Shown here piece after piece: positions 45,757 through 53,942 of a stretch of DNA of 64,000 bases. Source of the DNA: DATFDN01 sp963756545 (GTDB taxonomy: Bacteria; Pseudomonadota; Alphaproteobacteria; Acetobacterales; Acetobacteraceae); assembly GCA_963756545.1 (NCBI GenBank), contig CAVWNY010000008.1, forward strand, positions 496,001 through 560,000. Reading direction: 5' to 3'. The notes below the pieces were generated by a model. That model saw nothing but the letters and a program-made list of their open reading frames with translations, had not been told where the DNA came from and did no database searches. The translations under genes were made by a program, and so were the position numbers. Position 1 is the first letter of the stretch; every line of letters starts with the position of its first letter.

Positions 45757-47258
45757 CCCCCTATGATCGCCTGGCCGCCCGGTTCGCCCGCATCGGCACC
45801 GTCGGCGAGGCGTTGTCCGTCCTGGGTTGGGACGCCGCGGTTATGATGCCGCCGGGCGGCGGCGCGGCGCGGGGCGATCAACTCGCCGTACTCGCGGGTC
45901 TGGCGCATGACCTGCTGACCGCGCCGGAGGTCGGCGATGATCTCGAGAGGGCCGAGACCGCCGTCCCTGATGTTGATCCGAGGGGCGCCGATGCGTGGCG
46001 CGCGGCGAATCTCGGTCTGATGCGCCACGCCCACACTCGCGCCACCGCCCTGCCCCTCGCGCTCGTCGAGGCGCAGGCGCGCGCCAACTCCGCCTGCGAG
46101 AAGGTCTGGCGCGAGGCGCGGCGCACCTCCGATTTCGGCCTGGTTCGTCCGTATCTGGCCGAGGTGCTGCGTCTGGTGCGGGAGGCCGCGCGCGCCCTCG
46201 CGCCGGTGCTGGGCCTCTCGCCCTATGACGCGCTGATGGACGGCTACCAGCGTGGGATAGGCGCGGCCGATGTCGCGCCCATGTTCGCGAATTACGAGGC
46301 TTTCCTGCGGCGCTCATTGCCGGAGGTCCAGCAGCGCCAAGCCCGCGCCGGCGCGCCCCTTCATCCGCGCGGACCATTTCCCGTCGCGGCGCAGGAGGCC
46401 TTGTGCCGGCGCCTGTCCGAGCGCCTCGGCCTCGACTTCGATTATGCCCGCCTGGATCGCTCTGCCCACCCGTTCTCCGGCGGCACGCGGACCGACGTGC
46501 GGATCACGACGCGCTACGACGAGGCCGACTTCACCCAGGCGGTGCTGGCGGTCGTTCACGAGACCGGGCACGCGCTCTATGAGCGAGGGCTGCCCGGGGC
46601 GCACGCGCGCCAGCCGGTGGGCGAGGCGGCCGGAATGGCCGCGCATGAAAGCCAGTCGCTGATTGTGGAGATGCAGGCGTGCCGGTCGGACGCCTTCCTT
46701 GCCTGGCTCGGCCCGGAGTTGCATGCGAGCTTCGGCGGCGACGCGACCCCGTATCGGCCCGAAAACCTCGCTCGCCTCTGGCGTCGCATCGAGCCTGGCT
46801 TCATTCGCGTCGATGCCGACGAGATGACCTACCCGGCGCATGTGATCCTGCGGTTCCGGCTAGAGCAGGCGATGATCGCGGGCGATCTGGACGTGTCCGA
46901 CCTGCCCGGCGCGTGGAACTCCGGGATGGGCGAGCTGCTCGGCATCACCCCGTCCGACGATGCGCGCGGATGTCTTCAGGACATCCACTGGTACGACGGC
47001 GCGCTGGGTTACTTCCCGAGCTACACGCTGGGCGCGATGGCGGCGGCGCAGCTCATGGCGGCGGCCCGCCGGGCGCTCCCCGATCTGGACGCGGCGCTGG
47101 GGCGCGGCGATCTCTCCCCGCTGCTGGGCTGGCTGCGCGCGAACGTGCATGGCAAGGGCAGCCTGCTTGGCTTCAACGACCTGCTGCGCGAAGCGACCGG
47201 CAAGCCGCTCGATCCGGCCGACTTCGAGGCGCACCTGACCGCGCGCTACCTGGGCTGA
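45753..47258 (+). CDS. M32 family metallocarboxypeptidase
   Basis: 501 residues, the family's usual length. The HExxH zinc motif is VVHETGHALYERG near residue 268, and the third ligand is in HESQS about 30 residues later. The rest of the protein is helical, with the conserved DEMTYPAHVILRF and LLG(I)TPSDDARGCLQDIHW blocks. It removes C-terminal residues from peptides in the cytosol. The start overlaps the surf1 stop. The C-terminus overlaps the convergent birA 3' end by 13 bases. Confidence 0.95.
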   Translation: MTPYDRLAARFARIGTVGEALSVLGWDAAVMMPPGGGAARGDQLAVLAGLAHDLLTAPEVGDDLERAETAVPDVDPRGADAWRAANLGLMRHAHTRATALPLALVEAQARANSACEKVWREARRTSDFGLVRPYLAEVLRLVREAARALAPVLGLSPYDALMDGYQRGIGAADVAPMFANYEAFLRRSLPEVQQRQARAGAPLHPRGPFPVAAQEALCRRLSERLGLDFDYARLDRSAHPFSGGTRTDVRITTRYDEADFTQAVLAVVHETGHALYERGLPGAHARQPVGEAAGMAAHESQSLIVEMQACRSDAFLAWLGPELHASFGGDATPYRPENLARLWRRIEPGFIRVDADEMTYPAHVILRFRLEQAMIAGDLDVSDLPGAWNSGMGELLGITPSDDARGCLQDIHWYDGALGYFPSYTLGAMAAAQLMAAARRALPDLDAALGRGDLSPLLGWLRANVHGKGSLLGFNDLLREATGKPLDPADFEAHLTARYLG

Positions 47259-48007
47259 ACATCCCCGGCGATAACGCGCCGGCGCCCTTGTTTGGTATCG
47301 AGCAAGAGGGCGCCGTTCGCGTCCAGGCCGGCGAAGTGTCCCTCGATCGCATCGGCACGCAGGCGAGTGCCGAGCGGGTGCGCGCGCGCGAGCCAGTCGG
47401 CGCGGATGGGGGCGAAGCCGCGCGCGAGCCACATGCCGAGACGGGTTTCCAAAGCGGCGAGCAGGGCAATCCGGGTCCCTTCCACGGGCCGACCCCTCTC
47501 CCCTCCCCTTGCGGGAGGGGGGAGGGGGGAGGGGTCGGCCGCCGCCCGCAACGACGTGACCGGATAGGCCGTCCCCTCCGGGCAATGCGCGACATTCACC
47601 CCGATGCCGAGGATCGTCGCCTCGCCCGCCTGCTCGGCCAGGATGCCCGCGATCTTCGCCCCTCCGACCAGCACGTCGTTCGGCCATTTCAGCGTGGCCC
47701 GCCGATCCGCCGGCAGAAACCCGTCCACCATGTCCGCGACGGCCAGGGATGCGACGAACGAAAGCTCCGGCAGCCGGGCGGGCGCCATGCCGAGCCGCAG
47801 CAGCACGGACAAATAGAGATTCCCCTCCGGGCTCGCCCAGCTCCGCCCCACCCGCCCGCGTCCCGCCGTCTGCTCGCGCGCGGTGACGACCGTGCCATGC
47901 GCGGCGCCCGCCTGCGCCAGCAGTCGCGCCTCGTCATTCGTGGACCCGACGCTATCGTACGCCCGCACGTCGAACATCGGCCCTCCCGGATAGTGATGGT
48001 GCGACAC
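47246..48007 (-). CDS. birA: Biotin-[acetyl-CoA-carboxylase] ligase with in-frame repeat peptide
   Basis: 253 residues, catalytic domain only (no DNA-binding N-terminus). The biotinyl-AMP motif GRGRVGRSW, KWPNDVLV and GIGVNV are present, and a short C-terminal domain ends the protein. Residues about 157-172 (DPSPLPPPARGGERGR) come from a palindromic repeat and interrupt the usual loop after TSL, before the AALE helix that precedes the C-terminal domain. The enzyme attaches biotin to carboxylases. The start at 48007 is uncertain; an ATG ten codons later (MFDVRAY) better matches the family. Confidence 0.92.
   Translation of the reverse strand: MSHHHYPGGPMFDVRAYDSVGSTNDEARLLAQAGAAHGTVVTAREQTAGRGRVGRSWASPEGNLYLSVLLRLGMAPARLPELSFVASLAVADMVDGFLPADRRATLKWPNDVLVGGAKIAGILAEQAGEATILGIGVNVAHCPEGTAYPVTSLRAAADPSPLPPPARGGERGRPVEGTRIALLAALETRLGMWLARGFAPIRADWLARAHPLGTRLRADAIEGHFAGLDANGALLLDTKQGRRRVIAGDVQPR
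47491..47536. repeat. Palindromic repeat inside birA, read in frame
   Basis: A 46-bp palindrome with GACCCCTC at one end, GAGGGGTC at the other and the core CCCCTCCCCTTGCGGGAGGGG. On the birA strand it is read as DPSPLPPPARGGERG, nearly the same peptide and the same reading frame as the copy in putA (DPSPRPPPARRRGEG). Confidence 0.9.
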
Positions 48008-48050
48008 CTGGAAACCAGGGTATCAGGTCCCGGGCCGGGAGGAGGCGGAA

Positions 48051-49253
48051 GTGCCCGAGGCAAGCACGTGCTGCATCGTCGGTGGCGGGCCGGCGGGAAT
48101 GATGCTCGGCTATTTGCTGGCCCGCGCGGGCGTCGAGGCGACCGTGATCGAAAAGCACGGCGACTTTCTCCGCGACTTCAGGGGCGACACGATCCATCCT
48201 TCGACGCTCCGGGTGATGGACGAGCTTGATCTGCTCGACGCATTCCTGGCATTGCCGCACGAGCGCGCGGAGCGCCTCTCCGCCCGCATCGGCGCGCGAA
48301 CGCTGCAACTCGCCGACTTCACGCATCTGCCCGGCCGCTGCAAGTTCATCGCCTTCATGCCGCAATGGGACTTCCTCAGTTTCCTCGCGGAACGCGGCAA
48401 GGAGTTTCCGGGGTTCCGGCTGCGGATGAACACCGCCGCCGAAACGCCGATCACCGAAGGCGGTCGCATCGTCGGCATAAGCGGGCATGGCCCCGAGGGA
48501 CCAATCGAGATCCGCGCCGATCTCGTCATCGCCGCCGACGGGCGCCACTCGACGCTGCGCGACGCTGCGAGGATGGTCCTGACCGAGATCGGCGCGCCGA
48601 TGGACGTGCTGTGGTTCCGGCTCCCGCGCGACGCGCGGGACAGCGCCGAAACCTTCGGGCGGCTTGACGAGGGCAAGCTGCTGATCCTGATCAATCGCGG
48701 CGCGCATTGGCAATGCGGCTTCGTCATCCCGAAAGCCTCGCTCGACGATCGCCGCGGCCGGGGGATCGCGGCGTTCCGCGCCGAAATCGCGAGGCTCCAG
48801 CCCACGCTCGCCGACCGGGTCGATGCGATCGGATCATGGGATGACGTGAAGCTGCTGACCGTCGCGGTGAACCGGCTCGCGACCTGGTGGCGGCCCGGTT
48901 TGCTCTGCATTGGCGACGCGGCGCATGCGATGTCGCCGGTGGGCGGCGTCGGGATCAATCTCGCGATCCAGGACGCGGTGGCCGCCGCGAGACTTCTCGC
49001 CGCGCCGCTGCGCGAGCGGCGCGTCGGCGACGCCGACCTTGCCGCCGTGCAGCGGCGTCGCGAGTGGCCGACGCGGATGACGCAGCGCATGCAGGTGCTC
49101 ATCCAGAACCGCATTCTCCGCCGCGCGCTCGGCGGGACCGGTACGGCGGTTCCGCCCCTGCCGATGCGGGCCTTCGCGGCGATCCCGCTGCTGCGGCGCA
49201 TTCCCGCGCGCATTATCGGGCTCGGCTTCCGCCCCGAGCGCGTCGGCGGATAG
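48051..49253 (+). CDS. FAD-dependent aromatic-hydroxylase-type monooxygenase
   Basis: 400 residues with a p-hydroxybenzoate-hydroxylase fold. FAD motifs are GGGPAGMMLGYLLAR (residues 11-25), IAADGRHS (DG motif, about 160) and CIGDAAHAMSPVGGVG (GD motif, about 285). It would hydroxylate an unknown substrate with NAD(P)H and O2, as UbiH-like or aromatic monooxygenases do. A strong AGGAGG lies upstream of the GTG at 48051. It diverges from birA. Confidence 0.88.
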   Translation: MPEASTCCIVGGGPAGMMLGYLLARAGVEATVIEKHGDFLRDFRGDTIHPSTLRVMDELDLLDAFLALPHERAERLSARIGARTLQLADFTHLPGRCKFIAFMPQWDFLSFLAERGKEFPGFRLRMNTAAETPITEGGRIVGISGHGPEGPIEIRADLVIAADGRHSTLRDAARMVLTEIGAPMDVLWFRLPRDARDSAETFGRLDEGKLLILINRGAHWQCGFVIPKASLDDRRGRGIAAFRAEIARLQPTLADRVDAIGSWDDVKLLTVAVNRLATWWRPGLLCIGDAAHAMSPVGGVGINLAIQDAVAAARLLAAPLRERRVGDADLAAVQRRREWPTRMTQRMQVLIQNRILRRALGGTGTAVPPLPMRAFAAIPLLRRIPARIIGLGFRPERVGG

Positions 49254-49254
49254 G

Positions 49255-49371
49255 GCGGCTTCACGCTAATCGGAAACGAACTCTCCGCGCGCAGTGCGAA
49301 TCCACCTCTCCCGTCCTTCGCGGGAGAGGTGGAGATCGGAGTCGACGGTTCCAGTCAGCGTGAAACCGCCT
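49255..49371. repeat. MITE-like composite palindromic element
   Basis: Outer inverted repeats of about 20 bp (GGCGGCTTCACGCTAATCGG on the left; its near-complement CCAGTCAGCGTGAAACCGCC on the right) flank a perfect 12-bp-arm hairpin (CCACCTCTCCCG, 7-base loop, CGGGAGAGGTGG, 49302-49332). It lies directly after the monooxygenase stop and has no open frame. It may also stop transcription from both sides. Confidence 0.75.
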
Positions 49372-49453
49372 TAGAGCATGTTCGGGCCACATTGAGACGA
49401 GACGTCCTGCTCCATCCGCAAGCCCCCGTTTCATCTGGTCCAAACGTGCTCTA
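49372..49453. repeat. Inverted repeat contributing the holA stop codon
   Basis: TAGAGCATGTT at 49372-49382 and AACGTGCTCTA at 49443-49453 are inverted copies differing by one base. The last three bases of the right arm, read on the minus strand, are the TAG stop of holA. The 60 bp between the arms show no other structure I can support. Confidence 0.65.
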
Positions 49454-50464
49454 GCGAGACGATCTCATCGCCGCCCGCCGGGCCAGCGCGAGGATCGCGT
49501 TGCGGCAGATCGCATGGTCCGGCGCCCCGGTGCGCTTGCACGCGCGCTCGGCGTCGGCCACCCCGGTCATCGCGGCCATCAGCGCGGGCTCCGGCCACAG
49601 GCTCAGTGCTCGGGCGAACGCGCCCACCCGGCGAAAGAACACCGGCGGCCGGGACGCTTTGGTGGCCTCGGCCGGGGTCATGCCCTGATCGACCGACAGC
49701 CGCGCCCGGTGCAGCCGCTGCAAATGCGACAGCGCGAGGCGCAGCACGCCGACCGTGCTCCCACCCTCGGCCAGCGCCAGTTCCAGGGCGCGATCGGTGG
49801 TGGCGACGTCGCCCTGGGTGGCGGCGAATAGCGCGTCGTCCAGCGACAGCCCGGCGAGATCGCCGACGCAGGCGGCCGCCGCGTCCATATCGACCCGGCC
49901 GCCTCTCCCGGCGTAAAGCGCGAGCTTCTCGATCTCCTGGCGGGTGGCCGCGCGGTCGGCGCCGAGATGCGCGGCGAGCCAGGCCAGTGTGTCTGATTCC
50001 GCGCCAACCCCGGCGGCGCCCAGGGCCTCGCGGATCGTGTCCTCCAGCGCGCGGCCCTCTTCCGGGTAGCAGCCGATCGCGGCGCCATCGGGCGCGGCTT
50101 CCAGAACGCGACGCAGGCGGGACGCGCCGGCAAGCGTGGGCGCTTCCAGCACGACCAGCGCGGGGGCGACGCCCTTCAGAAGGGCCTCCACCGCCTCGCG
50201 CACGGACTCGTTGGCCTCGCGCATCCGCACCACGCGCCGCCCTCCGGTCATCGGCAGGCTCCCCGCCTCCGCCTCCAGCCGGTCCACCTCGTCGCGCGTC
50301 AGCTCCGCCACCCGGAACGGGTCGTCCAGCGCGCCGGCGACCATGCGGGTCAGCGTCTCGGCTCGATCGCGCATCAGGCCCACGTCGTCGCCATGCAGCA
50401 GCACGACGCGGACCGCCCCAGGATCACGCAGGAACGCCGGAAGCCTGCGAGCGTCGAGTTTCAT
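49451..50464 (-). CDS. holA: DNA polymerase III subunit delta
   Basis: 337 residues. The N-terminal LLHGDDVGLMRDRAETL, the LVVLEAP strand and the C-terminal SLSHLQRLHRAR/PPVFFRR region (read ALSHLQRLHRAR and PPVFFRRVGAF) are typical of HolA. It loads the sliding clamp as part of the clamp-loader complex. It is the third gene of leuS-lptE-holA, but is separated from lptE by a palindromic repeat. I chose the ATG at 50464 (MKLDARRL); the upstream ATG at 50530 would read into the repeat. Confidence 0.92.
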   Translation of the reverse strand: MKLDARRLPAFLRDPGAVRVVLLHGDDVGLMRDRAETLTRMVAGALDDPFRVAELTRDEVDRLEAEAGSLPMTGGRRVVRMREANESVREAVEALLKGVAPALVVLEAPTLAGASRLRRVLEAAPDGAAIGCYPEEGRALEDTIREALGAAGVGAESDTLAWLAAHLGADRAATRQEIEKLALYAGRGGRVDMDAAAACVGDLAGLSLDDALFAATQGDVATTDRALELALAEGGSTVGVLRLALSHLQRLHRARLSVDQGMTPAEATKASRPPVFFRRVGAFARALSLWPEPALMAAMTGVADAERACKRTGAPDHAICRNAILALARRAAMRSSR

Positions 50465-50479
50465 AACGTCCGCGCCCTC

Positions 50480-50584
50480 GCGACCCCTCCGCCCAGCCCC
50501 CTCCCGCAAGGGGAGGGGAAGCAGAAGCATAACGGCGCGAAAGGACCTCCCCTCCCCTTGCGGGAGGGGTTGGGGGAGGGGCCG
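50480..50584. repeat. GC-rich palindromic repeat pair between lptE and holA
   Basis: Two facing units with CCCCCTCCCGCAAGGGGAGGGG and CTCCCCTCCCCTTGCGGGAGGGG cores, about 25 bp apart, fill the gap between the two genes. The right edge abuts the lptE stop. An AT-poor hairpin here inside a conserved operon may affect holA translation or transcript stability. Confidence 0.85.
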
Positions 50585-50585
50585 G

Positions 50586-51131
50586 TCATCCCGTCGCCAA
50601 CCCCGCCCGGGCGCGGAAGAAGGCGGCGAGGCGCAGCGTGATCTGGTCGGCCACCTGGTCCGCTAGGCGCGCGGAGGCCTGCTCGGTCTCCAGGTCGCCG
50701 GCAAAATACTGCGTATCGAAGACGTTGACGCCCTCCAGCGCGCGGGCCGAGCCGGTAATGACGTGCGTATGGGCGGGGTCGCGCGCGGCCAGCGTCCAGT
50801 TGGCGTGGGCGATCAGCCGGGTCCGCGTATTGGTGTTGTCGGGCAGGATGGCGATGCCCTCGCCGGCGATCCAGTAGAACACGCCGAGATCGTAGCGCCG
50901 CTCGGTCGTGTCGTCGGCCCCATGCAGGCGCTGTTGCAGCGCCTGGCGCAGAAGCTGGCCGGGGCGGTCGGGGATCAGCAGGACATGGATCGAAGCGAGT
51001 TCGCGCGCCGCCGGCCCCGGATTGCCGGACGCGGTGCCCCGATAGACGGGCTGGAAGCCGCAGCCGCTCAAGGGCGCGAGCCCCAGTCCGGCGGCGGCCG
51101 CGAGCAGGCGCCGGCGGCCGAGCGGCCTCAT
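50586..51131 (-). CDS. lptE: LPS-assembly lipoprotein LptE
   Basis: 181 residues. A basic start and a hydrophobic segment end in the lipobox LSGC, with the lipidated Cys at 24, followed by GFQPVYRG, the hallmark of alphaproteobacterial LptE. It would sit on the inner leaflet of the outer membrane, plugging and supporting LptD in LPS export. Its ATG overlaps the leuS stop by 4 bases. Confidence 0.92.
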   Translation of the reverse strand: MRPLGRRRLLAAAAGLGLAPLSGCGFQPVYRGTASGNPGPAARELASIHVLLIPDRPGQLLRQALQQRLHGADDTTERRYDLGVFYWIAGEGIAILPDNTNTRTRLIAHANWTLAARDPAHTHVITGSARALEGVNVFDTQYFAGDLETEQASARLADQVADQITLRLAAFFRARAGLATG

Positions 51132-53761
51132 CGCGCCACCACGAAGTTCACGATGCGGTCGGGCACGTGGATGCGCTTGACGATTCGCCGTCCCGCGAGC
51201 GCCCGCGCGACGTTCGGCTCCGCCTCCGCCGCCGCGATCACCGACCTCGGCGTGGCGCCGGGCGGAGCGGCGATCGTGGCGCGCAGCTTGCCCATGACCT
51301 GCACCGCAATCGTGACCTCCTCGGCCGCCAGCAGATCTGGATCGGCCTCCGGCCAGGGCAGTTCCGCCACCAGAGTGGCGCCAGGATAATGACGCGCGTG
51401 AATTTCCTCGGCGAGGTGCGGCATCATCGGCGCACTGAGCCGGGCCATCATCTCCACCGCCTCGCGCCGCGCCCAGCCCAATCCGGGTGCCTCGCCCGCG
51501 CGCTCGGCCACGGCTATGGCGTTGGCGAGTTCATACAGACGCGCGACCGCGACGTTCAACGCGAAGCTCTCCAACGCCTCGGTGACGGTCGCGATGGCGC
51601 GATGCGTCGCCCGGCGCAGCGTGCGCGCGACCTCCCCAAACGCGTGGGGCATCGAGTTGGCTGGAATGGCCTCCACCGCCTCGGCGAGCCTGAATACCCG
51701 CTGGGTGAAGCGGTAGGCGCCCGCGACGCCAGCCTCGGTCCACTCCATGTCGCGGTCGGGTGGGTTATCGGAAAGAATGAACCAGCGTGCGGTGTCGGCG
51801 CCATAGCGGTCGATGATGGCGGCGGGATCAATCGTATTGCGCTTGGATTTGCTCATCGCCTGAATACGGCCGACTATCACCGGCTCGCCGGTGACCCGCA
51901 AAACCACTCCCCCATCCGGGTTCTTCGCCACCTCGTCGGGATAGAGCCAGCGCCCGTTCGGTCCTTCAGCGGTGCGGTAACTCTCATGCGTTACCATGCC
52001 CTGAGTAAAAAGGCCGGCGAACGGCTCATCGATGCTTAGATGCCCCGTATCCTTCATCGCGCGGGTGAAGAAACGGGAGTAGAGCAAATGCAGAATCGCG
52101 TGCTCGATGCCGCCGATATACTGATCCACCGGCATCCACTGATCAACCGCCCTCGGGTCCACCGGCCGCGCGGATTCCGGACTACAAAAACGCGCGAAGT
52201 ACCAGGAACTGTCCACGAATACATCGAAGGTATCCGCCTCTCGCTGTGCCGGCGCGCCGCACGTGGGGCACGCGACATGCTTCCAGGTCGGATGATGGTC
52301 GAGCGGGTTGCCGGGACGATCGAAGCTCACGTCCTCCGGCAGAACCACCGGCAGTTGGTCGTCTGGAACGGGCACCACGCCACAGACGGCGCAATAAATG
52401 ACCGGGATCGGGCAGCCCCAATAGCGTTGCCGGCTCACCCCCCAATCGCGCAGCCGCCAGTTCACCTCGCCGGTTCCGAGGCCCAGCCTCTCCAACTCGG
52501 CAATGGCGGCCCGCTTGGCGGCCGCCACTTCCAGCCCGTCCAAAAAGCCCGAGTGATAGATCGTGCCCGGTCCGACATATGCCTGGTCGCCGAGGTCGAA
52601 CGTCGCCGCGTCGGCACCCGGTGGCAGGACGACGGGCGTGACCTCCAGACCGTATTTGCGGGCGAACTCGATGTCGCGCTGGTCGTGCGCGGGGCAGCCG
52701 AAGATCGCGCCCGTGCCGTACTCCATCAGCACGAAGTTGGCGATCCAGATCGGGAAGGTTGCGTTCTTCAGGAACGGGTGGCCGACGCGGAGACCGGTGT
52801 CATAGCCCTCCTTCTCAGCGGTCTCGATCGCCGCCTCGCTGGTGCCCATGCGGCGGCAGTCCGCGATGAACGCGGCGGCCTTCGGATCGCGCGAGGCAAC
52901 GGCGGCGGCCAGGGGATGCTCGGGTGCCAGCGCCAGGAACGACATGCCGAACAGCGTGTCGGGGCGGGTGGTGTACACCTCCACATCCCCGATCCCCGCC
53001 TCGGGCGCGGCAAGCGGAAACCGCAGCCGCGCGCCCTCGCTGCGGCCGATCCAGCGCGCCTGCATCACCCGGACGCGTTCCGGCCAGCGGTCCAGCCCGT
53101 CCAGCGCCGCGAGCAGTTCGGGCGCGTATCGGGTGATGCGCAGGAACCACTGGCTGAGCTGCTTCTTCTCCACCGGCGCGCCGGAACGCCAGCCTAGTCC
53201 GTCGATCACCTGCTCGTTGGCGAGCACGGTCTGATCGACCGGGTCCCAGTTCACCCAGCTCTCCTTGCGCTCGACAAGACCGGCGCGCAGGAAATCGAGG
53301 AACAGCTTCTGCTGGTGCCCGTAATAGGCGGGATCGCAGGTCGCGATCTCGCGGGCCCAGTCGAGCGAAAGTCCCATGCGCTGCAACTCGGCGCGCATGG
53401 CGGCGATGTTCTCCGAGGTCCAAACCGCCGGATGCACGCCGCGCTCGCGGGCGGCGTTCTCGGCCGGCAGGCCGAAGGCGTCCCAGCCCATCGGGTGCAG
53501 CACGGCATGGCCGCGCGCCCGCTTGTAGCGCGCGACGACATCGCCCAATGTGTAGTTCCGGACGTGGCCCATGTGGATCTTGCCGCTGGGATAGGGGAAC
53601 ATCTCCAGCACGTAATATTTCGGCCGCTTATCCGGGGGCGTTGCGTCGAGCGGGCGATCGGCCACGGCGAAGCAGCCGCGCGCGGCCCAGGCCGCCTGCC
53701 AGCGCGGCTCGGCCGCGCGGAAATCGTAGCGCGGGGCGGCGTCGGTGGTCGTCTCGTTCAT
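51128..53761 (-). CDS. leuS: Leucine--tRNA ligase
   Basis: 877 residues, the normal size. The class I HIGH motif reads HMGH (63-66), the KMSKS loop is MSKSKRN near 634, and the editing domain (about 230-430) carries the conserved TRPDTLFG and GCPAHDQRD. It charges tRNA-Leu and edits mischarged products. The ATG at 53761 is chosen; the frame stays open to 53965, but that extension lies inside the divergent glycosyltransferase promoter region and is not conserved-looking. Confidence 0.97.
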   Translation of the reverse strand: MNETTTDAAPRYDFRAAEPRWQAAWAARGCFAVADRPLDATPPDKRPKYYVLEMFPYPSGKIHMGHVRNYTLGDVVARYKRARGHAVLHPMGWDAFGLPAENAARERGVHPAVWTSENIAAMRAELQRMGLSLDWAREIATCDPAYYGHQQKLFLDFLRAGLVERKESWVNWDPVDQTVLANEQVIDGLGWRSGAPVEKKQLSQWFLRITRYAPELLAALDGLDRWPERVRVMQARWIGRSEGARLRFPLAAPEAGIGDVEVYTTRPDTLFGMSFLALAPEHPLAAAVASRDPKAAAFIADCRRMGTSEAAIETAEKEGYDTGLRVGHPFLKNATFPIWIANFVLMEYGTGAIFGCPAHDQRDIEFARKYGLEVTPVVLPPGADAATFDLGDQAYVGPGTIYHSGFLDGLEVAAAKRAAIAELERLGLGTGEVNWRLRDWGVSRQRYWGCPIPVIYCAVCGVVPVPDDQLPVVLPEDVSFDRPGNPLDHHPTWKHVACPTCGAPAQREADTFDVFVDSSWYFARFCSPESARPVDPRAVDQWMPVDQYIGGIEHAILHLLYSRFFTRAMKDTGHLSIDEPFAGLFTQGMVTHESYRTAEGPNGRWLYPDEVAKNPDGGVVLRVTGEPVIVGRIQAMSKSKRNTIDPAAIIDRYGADTARWFILSDNPPDRDMEWTEAGVAGAYRFTQRVFRLAEAVEAIPANSMPHAFGEVARTLRRATHRAIATVTEALESFALNVAVARLYELANAIAVAERAGEAPGLGWARREAVEMMARLSAPMMPHLAEEIHARHYPGATLVAELPWPEADPDLLAAEEVTIAVQVMGKLRATIAAPPGATPRSVIAAAEAEPNVARALAGRRIVKRIHVPDRIVNFVVAR

Positions 53762-53942
53762 GGCGCCTGTATCCGCCGCCGCCGCTTGCGTTGCAAGATC
53801 GAGGCGAGGGTCAAGCCGCGCCAGCCTCACAGTCGCTCCCGCCGCTGGCTCGCGAGCGGCTACGGCGAAGGAAAGACATTCTTGAGCAACTATGCGGAAT
53901 CCGTTGTAGCGAGCGGTCGGTTCAGGGTATGCGCCCCGGCTC

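Noticed and set aside
47491..47536. rho-independent terminator
   Set aside because: The strong hairpin has no T-run and lies inside the birA coding region, which continues with conserved sequence on both sides.
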